Shown here: piece after piece, positions 16,357 to 28,140 of the stretch
Layout: each line of letters begins with the position of its first letter
Position numbering within the stretch: position 1 is the first letter of the stretch
Assembly (NCBI RefSeq): GCF_001427785.1
Contig: NZ_LMHM01000011.1
Location: 518,459-559,035, forward strand
From: Lysobacter sp. Root690
GTDB taxonomy: Bacteria > Pseudomonadota > Gammaproteobacteria > Xanthomonadales > Xanthomonadaceae
DNA: 40,577 nucleotides
Direction of reading: 5' to 3'
Position numbers and translations under genes: made by a program
Notes under the pieces: generated by a model
The model's database searches: none
The model's input: the letters and a program-made list of their open reading frames with translations, nothing else
What the model was told of the DNA's origin: nothing

Positions 16357-17160
16357 ATGAGTGCCCACTCGATGAACACGAACGCGAGCATCCATCCCAC
16401 CGCTTTCGTCGAACCCGGCGCCAGACTCGGCGACGGCGTCGTGGTCGGTGCGTTCGTCTACATCGGCGCGGAAGTCGAAGTCGGCGACGGCACCGTGTTC
16501 GGCCCGCACTGCGTGGTCCACGGCCCGACCACGATCGGCCGCAACAACCGCTTCTACGCCCAGTGCGCGATCGGCGGCGACCCGCAGGACAAGAAGTTCG
16601 CCGGCGAACGCACCGCGTTGCACATCGGCGACGACAACGTGTTCCGCGAGTTCGTCACCGTCAACCGCGGCACCGGCAACGGCGGCGGCGTCACCCGCAT
16701 CGGCAACGGCAACTGGCTGCTGGCGTATACCCATGTCGCCCACGACTGCCAGGTCGGCAACGGCTGCGTGTTCTCCAACAACTCGACCCTGGCCGGCCAC
16801 GTCGTGGTCGAGGACCAGGTGATCATGAGCGGCTTCTCCGGCATCCATCAGTTCTGCCGGATCGGCGCGCACGCCTTCATCGGCATGGGCGCGCTGGTCA
16901 ACGGCGACGTGCCGCCGTTCGTGATGGTCGCCCAGGACGGCTACGGCCGTCCGCGCGGGATCAACAGCGAAGGGCTCAAGCGCCGCGGCTTCGACGCCGA
17001 GCGCATCAGCGCGATCAAGCGCGCGTACCGCACCTTGTACGTGTCCGGCGCGCCGCTCGACGAAGCGCGCGCCAAGCTCGAAGAGTTGGCCGCCGACAGC
17101 CCGGACGTGCGCGCGTTGCTGGACTTCATCGGCAACGGCGAGCGGCCACTGCTGCGCTGA
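16357..17160 (+). CDS. lpxA: UDP-N-acetylglucosamine acyltransferase
   Basis: The first step of lipid A synthesis: reversible 3-O-acylation of UDP-GlcNAc from 3-hydroxyacyl-ACP in the cytosol. It has 267 residues (E. coli 262). The ATG at 16357 has AAGGA 8 nt upstream; a second ATG at 16372 lacks one. A left-handed beta helix of hexapeptide repeats runs through residue about 190, followed by a helical C-terminus with [20 protein letters not shown]. Catalytic base H129 is in [12 protein letters not shown], equivalent to E. coli H125. The acyl-chain ruler position equivalent to E. coli G173 is Met177, within [15 protein letters not shown]; Met here in P. aeruginosa LpxA gives a C10 preference. 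The usual neighbour lpxB is not adjacent. Confidence 0.97.
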   Translation: MSAHSMNTNASIHPTAFVEPGARLGDGVVVGAFVYIGAEVEVGDGTVFGPHCVVHGPTTIGRNNRFYAQCAIGGDPQDKKFAGERTALHIGDDNVFREFVTVNRGTGNGGGVTRIGNGNWLLAYTHVAHDCQVGNGCVFSNNSTLAGHVVVEDQVIMSGFSGIHQFCRIGAHAFIGMGALVNGDVPPFVMVAQDGYGRPRGINSEGLKRRGFDAERISAIKRAYRTLYVSGAPLDEARAKLEELAADSPDVRALLDFIGNGERPLLR

Positions 17161-17170
17161 GTTCGGCGCG

Positions 17171-17665
17171 ATGACGTCGGTCCAGCGGCTGCGCATCGGA
17201 CACCACGTCGTCGAATACGAAATCGACGGCGTGGCGCATCGCACCGAGGTCGCCGAGATATTCGTCGACGATCGTTCGCTTGCCGACTGGCTCGGGGTCG
17301 AACGCGACCTGGGCAACTGCGGCAGCGACCTCGACCTGCGCCAATCGCCGCCGTTGCGCGAGCGCGGCCTGGCGCTGTTTCTCGGCCGCGAACCGTCATA
17401 CAACCAGAACGGCAGCGGCCGCCACGTGCTGTACCGTTGCCACTGCGGCAGCGACTACTGCGGGGTGATTTCCTGCGTGCTGGAATTCGACGGCGATCAC
17501 GTCGTGTGGCAGCAGATCACCTTCGAGGACGATCAAGGCCCCATGCTCGCCCCTCATCCGGGCGAAAATCCGGCACAAAGCGCCTTCCCCCCGGGCGCGC
17601 CGCTGCGATTCGTATTCGATCGCGCGCAATATCAAACCGAACTGGAACGTCACTACGCCCGTTGA
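17171..17665 (+). CDS. Hypothetical protein with CxC-x4-C motif
   Basis: A 164-residue protein I do not recognise. It starts 10 bp after lpxA on the same strand, so it is probably cotranscribed with it. There is no signal peptide or membrane segment. The centre holds YRCHCGSDYCGVISC, with four cysteines and one histidine in 14 residues; the first three (CHC and C after GSDY) form a CxCx4C pattern that could bind a metal. The sequence before it (LFLGREPSYNQNGSGRHVLY) and after it (FDGDHVVWQQITFEDDQ) looks like a compact alpha/beta fold. Codon use and GC content resemble the neighbours, so it is likely a real gene. The lpxA-lpxB link is broken just after it. Confidence 0.75.
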   Translation: MTSVQRLRIGHHVVEYEIDGVAHRTEVAEIFVDDRSLADWLGVERDLGNCGSDLDLRQSPPLRERGLALFLGREPSYNQNGSGRHVLYRCHCGSDYCGVISCVLEFDGDHVVWQQITFEDDQGPMLAPHPGENPAQSAFPPGAPLRFVFDRAQYQTELERHYAR

Positions 17666-17836
17666 GCCGCGTCACGCCGCGCGCATGGCGCAACCGGCTC
17701 GGCTCATCGATCGAGGGGCCTCGGCGCTACCCCGCATCGCGGCGAACACGCGGAGCGCCGCCGCGAACACCCGTTAGCGCCGGCATCAGGCCCTTGCATG
17801 GTCCGGCCGCCAACACGCTCATCGCGCAGGTCACTT

Positions 17837-19057
17837 TCACCCCGGAGGGGCGCCGAGCGGCATCGCCTCGAGATCCTTCAGCCGCACCAAGGTCGGCTCG
17901 GCATTGCCGTTCTGCCGATACACGCCCGCCTTGAAATAGGGCGGTTCCGCATCGCCGGTACCGATGATCAGCCTCTGGTCGACCAATCGCATCTTGGCCT
18001 GGCCAGGCGGCTGGTAATAGACGATCACCTGCCCGGGCGTGACTTCGACTTTGCCCGCGTTTACTTGCCGTCTCGACCATTCGACGAAGACCGCGAACGA
18101 CAATTCGCCCTGCGCGGGCATGAAGTCCTCGGTCATCTTCCGCCTGAACAACACCGTCGTGGTTTTACCGGTGTCGGCGCAGGTTTTGGTTTTACCGACC
18201 TCCGCCGTGTTGACCGCCTGCACGCAAGACTTCGCCGGCGTGAACTCGGTCATGCTGCTGGTCGCGACGATGCTGAACATGCCGTCCTTGACGCGAAAAC
18301 TCAGCGGCGGATGGCCACCGCTTTCGAACGTACCGCCCAGCGGTTCGATCGCCTTCTTGGTCTGCAGATAATTCTGTTCGGTCCTGGGCGACAGGGTCGT
18401 GACCTTGCCGATGGTTTCGGTGCATATGTCGCGGTCTTGCGCGCGATTGGGCACGCAGTACTTGTCCTTGTCGTTGACCGAGTGCATCTGCATGACAATC
18501 GCATCCATCCGCTCGGGATTTCCTCCGGCGAACGACAGGGTGAAGTTGTAGAACATCGCCTCACGGCCCTGCGGCGCGCAGCCCTTGTAGATGTCGTTGG
18601 CGGCGCGACGAAACGCCTGCTCCTGCGCGCTCAACGCCTTGAACTGATCGGACGTCAAAAAGCAAGCGGTGACTTCCTGACGTCCGCGCCTGCCGTCGGC
18701 GAGCGTGTTGTCGCTTGCATCCTGCAACAACATATCGATGACATCGACCTCGCCCGGCCCGGGCAACACCGCCGTCCGGGCGGCCTTGCCCTGGTGGTTG
18801 TTGCCGATCAGCGCGACCGATAAACCGTGGGTCGGTTTGCGGAAGTGGAACACGCAACTGGGATCGTAATCCTGGGTCTGGGTGGCGTTGTAGCTGCCGA
18901 CGATCCAACCCATCTGGTACGTGCACTGGGCCGTCGGCGTCCCGACCGCCTCGAAATCTTCCGCGCCTTCCTCGCTGTCCTGCGCAGCGACGGTTTGCGC
19001 GACCGTGGAAAAAGCCATCACCGATAACAGCGAGAGAATCCGAACGTGACTGTTCAT
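17837..19057 (-). CDS. Secreted jelly-roll polysaccharide-lyase-like protein
   Basis: A 406-residue exported protein. The start at 19057 (MNSHVRILSLLSVMAFS) has GGAG nearby upstream and gives a clean signal peptide with probable cleavage near residue 25 (VAAQD). The mature part carries features of the concanavalin-like jelly roll of polysaccharide lyases (alginate lyase PL7 and heparin-lyase-like families): YFKAGVYRQ at 374-382, close to the PL7 C-terminal motif; a Q-M-H triad at 190-192, similar to the PL7 QIH; and strands resembling PPLSFRVKDGMFSIV and FVEWSRRQVNAGKVEV. Several cysteine pairs suggest an extracytoplasmic location. Fold assignment is by motif; substrate and activity are unknown. 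On the minus strand it lies downstream of decayed heparinase-like and sulfatase sequences, which fits a former polysaccharide-degradation cluster. Confidence 0.65.
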   Translation of the reverse strand: MNSHVRILSLLSVMAFSTVAQTVAAQDSEEGAEDFEAVGTPTAQCTYQMGWIVGSYNATQTQDYDPSCVFHFRKPTHGLSVALIGNNHQGKAARTAVLPGPGEVDVIDMLLQDASDNTLADGRRGRQEVTACFLTSDQFKALSAQEQAFRRAANDIYKGCAPQGREAMFYNFTLSFAGGNPERMDAIVMQMHSVNDKDKYCVPNRAQDRDICTETIGKVTTLSPRTEQNYLQTKKAIEPLGGTFESGGHPPLSFRVKDGMFSIVATSSMTEFTPAKSCVQAVNTAEVGKTKTCADTGKTTTVLFRRKMTEDFMPAQGELSFAVFVEWSRRQVNAGKVEVTPGQVIVYYQPPGQAKMRLVDQRLIIGTGDAEPPYFKAGVYRQNGNAEPTLVRLKDLEAMPLGAPPG

Positions 19058-19216
19058 TCGACTTGCTCCGATCAGATCGCAGCACACCAGAAGCGCCGAT
19101 GCGAATACAACCGGACTTCTCCCAACCGTTGCGACGGTCCATGTCGGGATGTGGTGCGCGGCTGAGAATCTCAGCGAACGCCTGCGCGTCGCGCAACCAC
19201 GATCACTTTTTATTCA

Positions 19217-19236
19217 TTGCATTTCGCAATATGCAA
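19217..19236. promoter_or_regulatory. Inverted repeat upstream of lyase-like gene
   Basis: TTGCAT (19217-19222) and ATGCAA (19231-19236) form an inverted repeat in a short AT-rich patch about 160 bp before the lyase-like gene start. It could be an operator or promoter part. Apart from this, 19058-19365 shows no gene. Confidence 0.25.
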
Positions 19237-19365
19237 CCATTACTTAAACGGCATGCCGAAATGCGAATCTGATTACGCACAAATCGCGGGCACCTTGCAG
19301 CTCAAGGCGACACGTGCCGAAACATGCATCCTCCCTATGCACCTGGCGAACAGGGCCTCGCGTCA

Positions 19366-19623
19366 TCATGGCTGAAGCGAGGCCCGGACCCTGCGCTCGA
19401 CCGCATCGACGGCTATCGTCAGATCACGCGTCCCGCCGATCAAATCATTGCCGGCGCGCTCCTTCACGACGATGACCGGCGCGACATCCGCATACGGATA
19501 GATCACGGTGACGAACGTCTCCGGCTTGGCGTCGGCCTTGCGCTTGTCGAAGACGACCGCAGGGCGGGGCGTCGGCTTCCGGTATTCGTAGGACACGAAG
19601 CTTTCCACTCGCCGCAAGCTCAT
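19366..19623 (-). pseudogene. Remnant of heparinase II/III-like lyase (C-terminal end)
   Basis: About 85 residues reading from VESFVSYEYRK through RPAVVFDKRKADAKPETFVT and VIYPYADVAPVIVV to the stop. This resembles the C-terminal beta-sandwich of heparinase II/III-type polysaccharide lyases (pattern 'W.SY.YG … P...f..rKadg.p..FVTVlyPY'). The catalytic alpha/alpha toroid is absent, and upstream in the same frame is unrelated sequence. The fragment directly follows the sulfatase remnant in transcription order, in a different frame. Assignment is by recognition of the motif pattern and is moderate. Confidence 0.5.
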
Positions 19624-19753
19624 CGCCTCGGCGTTGATTGAACAGTCGATCGGGTACCGGACGCAGCCGCCCATCGATGTTCGCGCCGAAGTCGCGACAG
19701 GGATACGTCTTGTGCGGCTTGAACTTGTGCGGCGAAGCATTATCGGCAGGCTT

Positions 19754-20023
19754 GCTGTACATCATGTCGCGCATCTCGCGCGGATCGCGGCGCAGGTCGT
19801 GCAACTCCCACTGATCCAACGCCCAGGAATAGATCAGCTTGTGCGTGGCGGTGCGAATGCCGTACTGCGGGCTGATGTTGCGCTCGCCGCGGCAACAGGA
19901 GCGGTAGTACATGGCGGTACGCCATTCCTTGGGTGGACAGCGGCCCAGGATCGGCAGCGGGCTGCGCCCCTGCACGTCGGCCGGCACCTTGAGCCCGGTC
20001 GCATCGAGGAACGTCAGCGCGAG
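19754..20023 (-). pseudogene. Remnant of a sulfatase (C-terminal part)
   Basis: About 90 residues match the C-terminal region of formylglycine-dependent sulfatases: LTFLDATGLKVPADVQGRSP ('LLDLAGvpvPadmqGrSl'), PPKEWRTAMYYR, YGIRTATHKLIYSW and DQWELHDLRRDPREMRDM. The catalytic N-terminal domain with the CxPxR formylglycine motif is missing, and the sequence upstream in this frame (to 20473) has no recognisable homology. It is a truncated, probably inactive relic. Sulfatases beside polysaccharide lyases usually serve breakdown of sulfated glycans, which agrees with the neighbouring lyase-like gene. The stretch 20064-20651 between it and lpxB shows no gene I can support. Confidence 0.65.
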
Positions 20024-20651
20024 CGTGCATGCGGCCAACGCCGACGCGACGGCCACAGCGAGCGCGCGCGAGGCACTGCGCGGATCGCCGGGCGCGTGGT
20101 CTACAACGTCTGGCCCACCGGCGTAGCGGTCGTCTGGAGCCTGGGGCACAGCGGGCTGTTGCCGTCGACGACCCACCCGCTGCGCACATCGGTCGGCATC
20201 ACCGCGATGCGCCGCCGGCTCGTGCCGATCGCGTTCCAGGGCTGGCCGGAGGACTTGCTCCCCAACGAATTGAAGGCGGCAAATCCGCTCGACTTGCCGC
20301 GGCTTGGCAACGGCGTGCTCGGAGCCAGGCAACGCGACGGATGAGCCGAATAGGCCGGAGGGCAGGTCGGCTTGGTCGTGCCCGCCCCGCCCGTCGGCTC
20401 CCGCATCGCACATCGCCGTCACCGCCGAAGCCGCGGCGATCGCGGGGGCGACGGCGATGAGCCTATTGCCCATGAAAGTTGATGTCGATCACGCCATTTG
20501 GCAACAAGTGTCGTCCGAGGTCGACAATGGCCCATGCCCGGAGCGTTTCCGGGCGAGAATGCGCTGCCATGCCCACTCCACTGACTGGCCGCCGCGGTTC
20601 GTGTTCGCCCGGACCCGGCCGCCGTTCGAAACCGGAACGCCCCTTCGACCG

Positions 20652-21896
20652 ATGAATGCCGCCGCACCCGCCCCCGCGCCGATCGACGAGATTTTCCCCG
20701 CGCCACCCCCGCCGCCGCCGCGCTTCGCCCTGATCGCCGGCGAAGCCTCCGGCGACCTGCTCGGCGCGAGCCTGATCGCCGAACTCAAGCACCGCTACCC
20801 CGGCGCGGAATTCGTCGGCATCGGCGGCGAGCAGATGCGCGCGGCCGGCATGGACACCTGGTTCGACGCCGGCGAACTGGCGGTGATGGGCCTGGCCGAA
20901 GTGCTCAAGCACCTGCCGCGCCTGCTGCGCCTGCGCCGCGACGTGCGTCAGCGCGTGCTCGACTGGAAGCCCGACGCCTTCATCGGCATCGACGCGCCCG
21001 ACTTCAATCTCGGGGTCGAGCGCTGGCTCAAGCAGCGCGGCGTGCGCACCGTGCATTACGTCAGCCCGTCGGTGTGGGCCTGGCGCGAGAAACGCGCGCA
21101 GAAGATCGGCCTGAGCGCGGACCGGGTGCTGTGCCTGTTTCCGATGGAGCCGCCGATCTACGCCAAACACAACGTCGATGCGCGTTTCATCGGCCATCCG
21201 CTCGCCGACGAGATGCCGATCCATCCCGATCGCGACGACGCGCGCATGAACCTCGGCCTGGACGACGAAGCGCCGGTGCTGGCGATGCTGCCGGGTTCGC
21301 GGGTCGGCGAAATCGAGCGCCTGGCCGGCGACTTCATCGCCGCCGCCGCGCTGATGGTCGCGGCCGAGCCGCGCCTGGGCGTGGTCGCGCCGATGGCCAA
21401 CGCGGCCTCGCGCGCGGCGTTCGAACGCATTCTCGCCGCCCATCCCGACGGCGAACGCCTGCGCCGGGCGCTGCGCATCGTCGATCGCGGCGCGCGCACG
21501 GTGATGGTCGCCAGCGACGTGGTCCTGCTCGCCTCGGGCACCGCCACGCTGGAGGCGATGCTGGCCAAGCGGCCGATGGTGGTCGCCTACAAGCTGTCGG
21601 GCGCGACCTATTTCATGGCCAAGCGCATGGGCATGCTCAAGGTCGATCACTACGCGCTGCCCAACGTGCTGGCCGGCGAGGTGCTGGTGCCCGAGCTGAT
21701 GCAGCACGACTGCACCCCGGAAAACCTGGCCGGCGCCTGCCTGCGCTGGCTGCGCGACCCGGCCGCGGGCGCGGCGCTGCTGCCGAAATTCCAGCGCATC
21801 CATCTGGAACTCAAGCGCGACGCCTCGGCGCGCGCGGCCGACGCCATCATCGAGCTGATCGGCGAGAATGCGGCTGTCGCCCCGCCGTCGCATTGA
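20652..21896 (+). CDS. lpxB: Lipid-A-disaccharide synthase
   Basis: A GT19 glycosyltransferase at the inner face of the inner membrane that joins UDP-diacyl-GlcN and lipid X into the lipid A disaccharide. It has 414 residues against about 382 usual, the surplus being a proline/alanine-rich N-terminal extension (residues 1-22) before the normal opening [19 protein letters not shown]. Other motifs: [82 protein letters not shown] and [19 protein letters not shown]. The ATG at 20652 lacks a clear ribosome-binding site, but no better start is near. It is separated from lpxA by 3.5 kb including opposite-strand genes, so it needs its own promoter. It overlaps rnhB. Confidence 0.95.
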   Translation: MNAAAPAPAPIDEIFPAPPPPPPRFALIAGEASGDLLGASLIAELKHRYPGAEFVGIGGEQMRAAGMDTWFDAGELAVMGLAEVLKHLPRLLRLRRDVRQRVLDWKPDAFIGIDAPDFNLGVERWLKQRGVRTVHYVSPSVWAWREKRAQKIGLSADRVLCLFPMEPPIYAKHNVDARFIGHPLADEMPIHPDRDDARMNLGLDDEAPVLAMLPGSRVGEIERLAGDFIAAAALMVAAEPRLGVVAPMANAASRAAFERILAAHPDGERLRRALRIVDRGARTVMVASDVVLLASGTATLEAMLAKRPMVVAYKLSGATYFMAKRMGMLKVDHYALPNVLAGEVLVPELMQHDCTPENLAGACLRWLRDPAAGAALLPKFQRIHLELKRDASARAADAIIELIGENAAVAPPSH

Positions 21897-22578
21897 GCCG
21901 CCGCCTTTCGTGGACAGCCTGTTTCCAGCACCGGATGCACCGCCCGCCGAGCCGCAGCGACCGGCCGACGCCGCCGCGCGCCCGGCGCGCGCCAAGCCGC
22001 GCCTGATCGCCGGCGTCGACGAAGCCGGACGCGGGCCGTTGGCCGGCCCGGTCTCGGTCGCGGCGGTCATCTTGAACCCGCGCCGCAAGATCGACGGCCT
22101 GGACGATTCCAAGAAACTCAGCCACGCCCGCCGCGAGGCGCTGTACCCGCTGATCCTCGAACGCGCGCTGGCCTGGCGGATCGAATTCGTCGAAGTCGAG
22201 GAGATCGACCGGGTCAATATCTTTCAGGCGACCATGCTCGGCATGTGCCGCGCGGTGGTGGCGCTGGCGCCGCAGGCCGATCTGGTCCGGGTCGACGGCA
22301 ACCACCTGCCCAAGGGCCTGCCCTGCCGCGGCGAAGCCCTGATCGGCGGCGACGCGCTGGAGCCTTCGATCATGGCCGCCTCGATCCTGGCCAAGGTCGC
22401 GCGCGACCGCGCCATGTGCAGCCTGCACGAGCGCTTCCCGCACTACGGCTTCGACCAGCACAAGGGCTACCCGACCGCCGCCCATCTGGCGGCATTGAGC
22501 CAGCACGGCCCCTGCGTGCATCACCGGCGCAGTTTCACCCCGGTGCGGGTCGCGATGGAAAATCTGCCGCTGTTCTGA
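21868..22578 (+). CDS. rnhB: Ribonuclease HII
   Basis: Cleaves RNA in RNA-DNA hybrids and nicks at single ribonucleotides in DNA. It has 236 residues. Motifs: [20 protein letters not shown] (with catalytic Asp and Glu), [24 protein letters not shown] with the third acidic residue, and [17 protein letters not shown]. The N-terminus before residue 45 is a low-complexity Pro/Ala linker. An ATG at 21868 overlaps the lpxB end by 29 bp; a GTG at 21910 ([11 protein letters not shown]) is an alternative start that would avoid the overlap, so the exact N-terminus is uncertain. The lpxB-rnhB-dnaE order is the common gammaproteobacterial one. The gap 22579-22847 has no gene. Confidence 0.95.
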   Translation: MRLSPRRRIEPPPFVDSLFPAPDAPPAEPQRPADAAARPARAKPRLIAGVDEAGRGPLAGPVSVAAVILNPRRKIDGLDDSKKLSHARREALYPLILERALAWRIEFVEVEEIDRVNIFQATMLGMCRAVVALAPQADLVRVDGNHLPKGLPCRGEALIGGDALEPSIMAASILAKVARDRAMCSLHERFPHYGFDQHKGYPTAAHLAALSQHGPCVHHRRSFTPVRVAMENLPLF

Positions 22579-22847
22579 GGATCAGGCCGCAGCCTGCGCG
22601 CCGCCGTTGTTCAGCGCGCCGATCAGGCCGTGCGCACCGCCGCGGAGTTCCCTTCGCCGCGACCCTTGGTCGGCTGAACGCGTCACCCGTGCCATGGGTC
22701 ACAGCGACTTCAAGCGCTCGCGCTCACACTTCGACAGGCCCACAGTCGCAGCATCGCAGTCGCGGCTCGACTGCGTACCGGTCCGCGTCGCCCTCCCGGC
22801 CCGCGACACGCACCGCCGCCATCCATCGGCCGGACGCGAGGTGTTCC

Positions 22848-23483
22848 ATGCGCATGCCTCATCCCACCCCGACCCCCGAACCGCTGCCGTTCGAACGCGA
22901 CAGCGCGCTGCCGCGCCACCTGCCGCCGTTCGAGCCGGCGATGGCGATCACCCCGGCGGCGATCGCCGCGTTCGATGCCCTGGTCCACGAACTCAACCCG
23001 GATGCCGCGCGGGTCGATGCCACCCGCCTGCAACGCCTGGCCGGCTGGCTCGCCGCGCTGCCCGCCAGCGAGGCGCGACGGGCGATCGACGAACGCCTGC
23101 AGTGCCTGCAGGACCTGCGCGCGATGGCCGCCGACGAGGCCTGGGATTGCGACCCGGCCCTGCGTCGGCGCCTGGATCAGCTGTTCGCCTATGTCGACGA
23201 CGGCGACGACCTGATTCCCGACCGCGTGCCCTTGCTCGGCCTGCTCGACGACGTGCTGCTGATCGAACTGGCGTGGCCGGCGTTCGCCGCCGAAGCCGAG
23301 GATTTCCGCGATTTCTGCGCGTACCGGCGGATCGAACATCCCGTTGGCGATGCGGCGCAGCAGCGCGCGGCCTGGGTGCGCGATCGGTTGGCCGAGCTGG
23401 CCTTGCTGCAGCATCAGGCGCGGGTCAGCGACAGCCATTACGTCAATGGGCGCACGCCGGAACCGGTGTTTCGGGTGGCTTGA
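22848..23483 (+). CDS. Hypothetical protein with DUF1232/YkvA-like segment
   Basis: A 211-residue protein. The ATG at 22848 has GAGGT 5 nt upstream, and reading further back runs into the rnhB coding region out of frame. The part from about residue 115 to 145 (VDDGDDLIPDRVPLLGLLDD followed by VLLIELAW) resembles the core of the DUF1232/YkvA family, whose members typically read 'DliPDfiPvlGylDD'. The N-terminal two thirds is helical and acidic (LVHELNPDAARVDATRLQRL, then ERLQCLQDLRAMAADEAWD). No signal peptide. Function unknown. It sits between rnhB and dnaE, on their strand, but with gaps of 270 and 650 bp, so it may be transcribed alone. Confidence 0.75.
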   Translation: MRMPHPTPTPEPLPFERDSALPRHLPPFEPAMAITPAAIAAFDALVHELNPDAARVDATRLQRLAGWLAALPASEARRAIDERLQCLQDLRAMAADEAWDCDPALRRRLDQLFAYVDDGDDLIPDRVPLLGLLDDVLLIELAWPAFAAEAEDFRDFCAYRRIEHPVGDAAQQRAAWVRDRLAELALLQHQARVSDSHYVNGRTPEPVFRVA

Positions 23484-23720
23484 TACGCGGGGGCGAATCC
23501 TCTTGGCGCTCTTTTCAAAAAGAGGCAGCGTTCATGGGAACAACCGTCCTGGTCGTATCGACGGAACCACGGGTCTGTCGCGCCGCGGTTCTATCGCGTT
23601 ACATGTCGATCGTGCGGGCGAGGCGAACGGATTGAATACCCATGTCGACTCATCGCGGTCGCGCGTCGATTTATTGCGACCGCGCCGGAAACACGATCCG
23701 CTCAAAAACGCGTCAATTCG

Positions 23721-23865
23721 CCCCCTTTGACAAAGGGGGCCAGCGCCCGGCGTCAGCTTGATGTCTGAACCGTCGTCGCAGCGCGGGGGATTTGCTTTTG
23801 CTTCGGCTGCGCGCAGTACGAGCAAAAGCAAATCCCCCCTAGCCCCCCTTTTACAAAGGGGGGAA
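23721..23865. repeat. Palindromic element upstream of dnaE, related to 9217-9389
   Basis: A palindrome of CCCCCTTTGACAAAGGGGG (23721-23739) is followed by an 18-bp perfect inverted repeat (23785-23802 with 23821-23838; arm GGGGGATTTGCTTTTGCT), then CCCCCCTTTTACAAAGGGGGG (23842-23862). It shares the A-rich/C-run/CTTT…AAAG architecture with the cdsA-dxr element. It occupies much of the 654-bp gap 23484-24137 before dnaE; I see no gene in the remainder. Confidence 0.8.
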
Positions 23866-24137
23866 CTGATTCGCCGCGGATTGGCGTGACGTCGCAATCG
23901 CGAAGGAGTGCTTCGCTCCAGCTCGCCACGCAGTCGCAACGGAGTCCGCGAACCCAAATCCGCGCAAACACGCAGCCCGCGGCTTTTCGCCACGAGCCCG
24001 AATCGCCGCCCCGGCGCCAATCCCGACCTGTCAAGGCTTGTCCCGGGCCGCCGGGCTGATACCCTGCAAGCCGGCTCGCACGCCGCTTGCCGATCACGGC
24101 TTGAGTCTCCTCCGGCACGGCCGCAGAACCGGTACGC

Positions 24138-27659
<3,522 letters not shown>

Positions 27660-27678
27660 GGCCGCGAGACTTCTTGCT

Positions 27679-27864
27679 CCCTCTCCCGCGCGCGGGAGAG
27701 GGCCGGGATGAGGGCAAGCCCGCCGCGACAGACTTCAACATCAACCCAGCAAAAGCGCCCTCATCCCAACCTTCTCCCGCAAGCGGGAGAAGGAGTCGAT
27801 CAACCCGAATCCACCGGCGCACCGCGCGCCCTGCTTCGCTCCCTCTCCCGCCTGCGGGAGAGGG
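27679..27864. repeat. Cluster of CTCTCCCGC palindromes
   Basis: Three hairpin units of one family: a perfect 24-bp palindrome at 27679-27702, a 10-bp-arm hairpin at 27771-27792 in inverted orientation (CTTCTCCCGC-AA-GCGGGAGAAG), and an 11-bp-arm hairpin at 27841-27864. Each has a GCCGGGxTGAGGGCAAGCCC-like flank or its complement. They lie between dnaE and accA and could act as a terminator or mRNA end-stabiliser for dnaE. Confidence 0.85.
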
Positions 27865-27960
27865 CCGGGGTGAGGGCAAGCCCGGCGCGGGGGTGAGGGC
27901 AATCACCAGCGGAATTCCGTTTTTACTCAACAGTAGTCACAGTCCAGGTGCATTCCCCGG

Positions 27961-28045
27961 CCCGAACGCATGCGTTCGGGCGTTCGCGGCCGCGCGAGCC
28001 ATGGCTCGCAAACGCGGCCGCTCACCCCGCAAGCGCGAGAAGGAG
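27961..28045. repeat. Compound palindromic element
   Basis: Two perfect palindromes in a row: CCCGAACGCATGCGTTCGGG (27961-27980) and GCGAGCCATGGCTCGC (27994-28009). The second is bracketed by GCGGCCGC copies and followed by TCACCCCGCAAGCGCGAGAAGG. The right part recurs inverted at the window end (40536-40577). Confidence 0.8.
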
Positions 28046-28105
28046 CTTGACCCGCTTCTCCTCCAGACTCTGCCATCCCCCTCGGTACGGTCCCCCCCTC
28101 TGGGC

Positions 28106-28111
28106 TAGACT
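28106..28111 (+). promoter_or_regulatory. Candidate -10 box for accA
   Basis: TAGACT lies about 30 nt before the accA ATG, at the same spacing as the -10-like boxes of pyrH and frr. The -35 region is not recognisable. Confidence 0.35.
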
Positions 28112-28140
28112 GTCCATCGACCAAGGCCCACGGCCCCCGA

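Noticed and set aside
19634-20344. A 236-residue plus-strand ORF in the lpxA-lpxB interval
   Set aside because: Antisense to the sulfatase and heparinase-like remnants, with no motif, signal or ribosome-binding site that would support it.
20064-20473. Upstream extension of the sulfatase fragment frame as more of the same gene
   Set aside because: I could not recognise sulfatase motifs here, in particular no CxPxR region, so I limited the remnant to the recognisable part.
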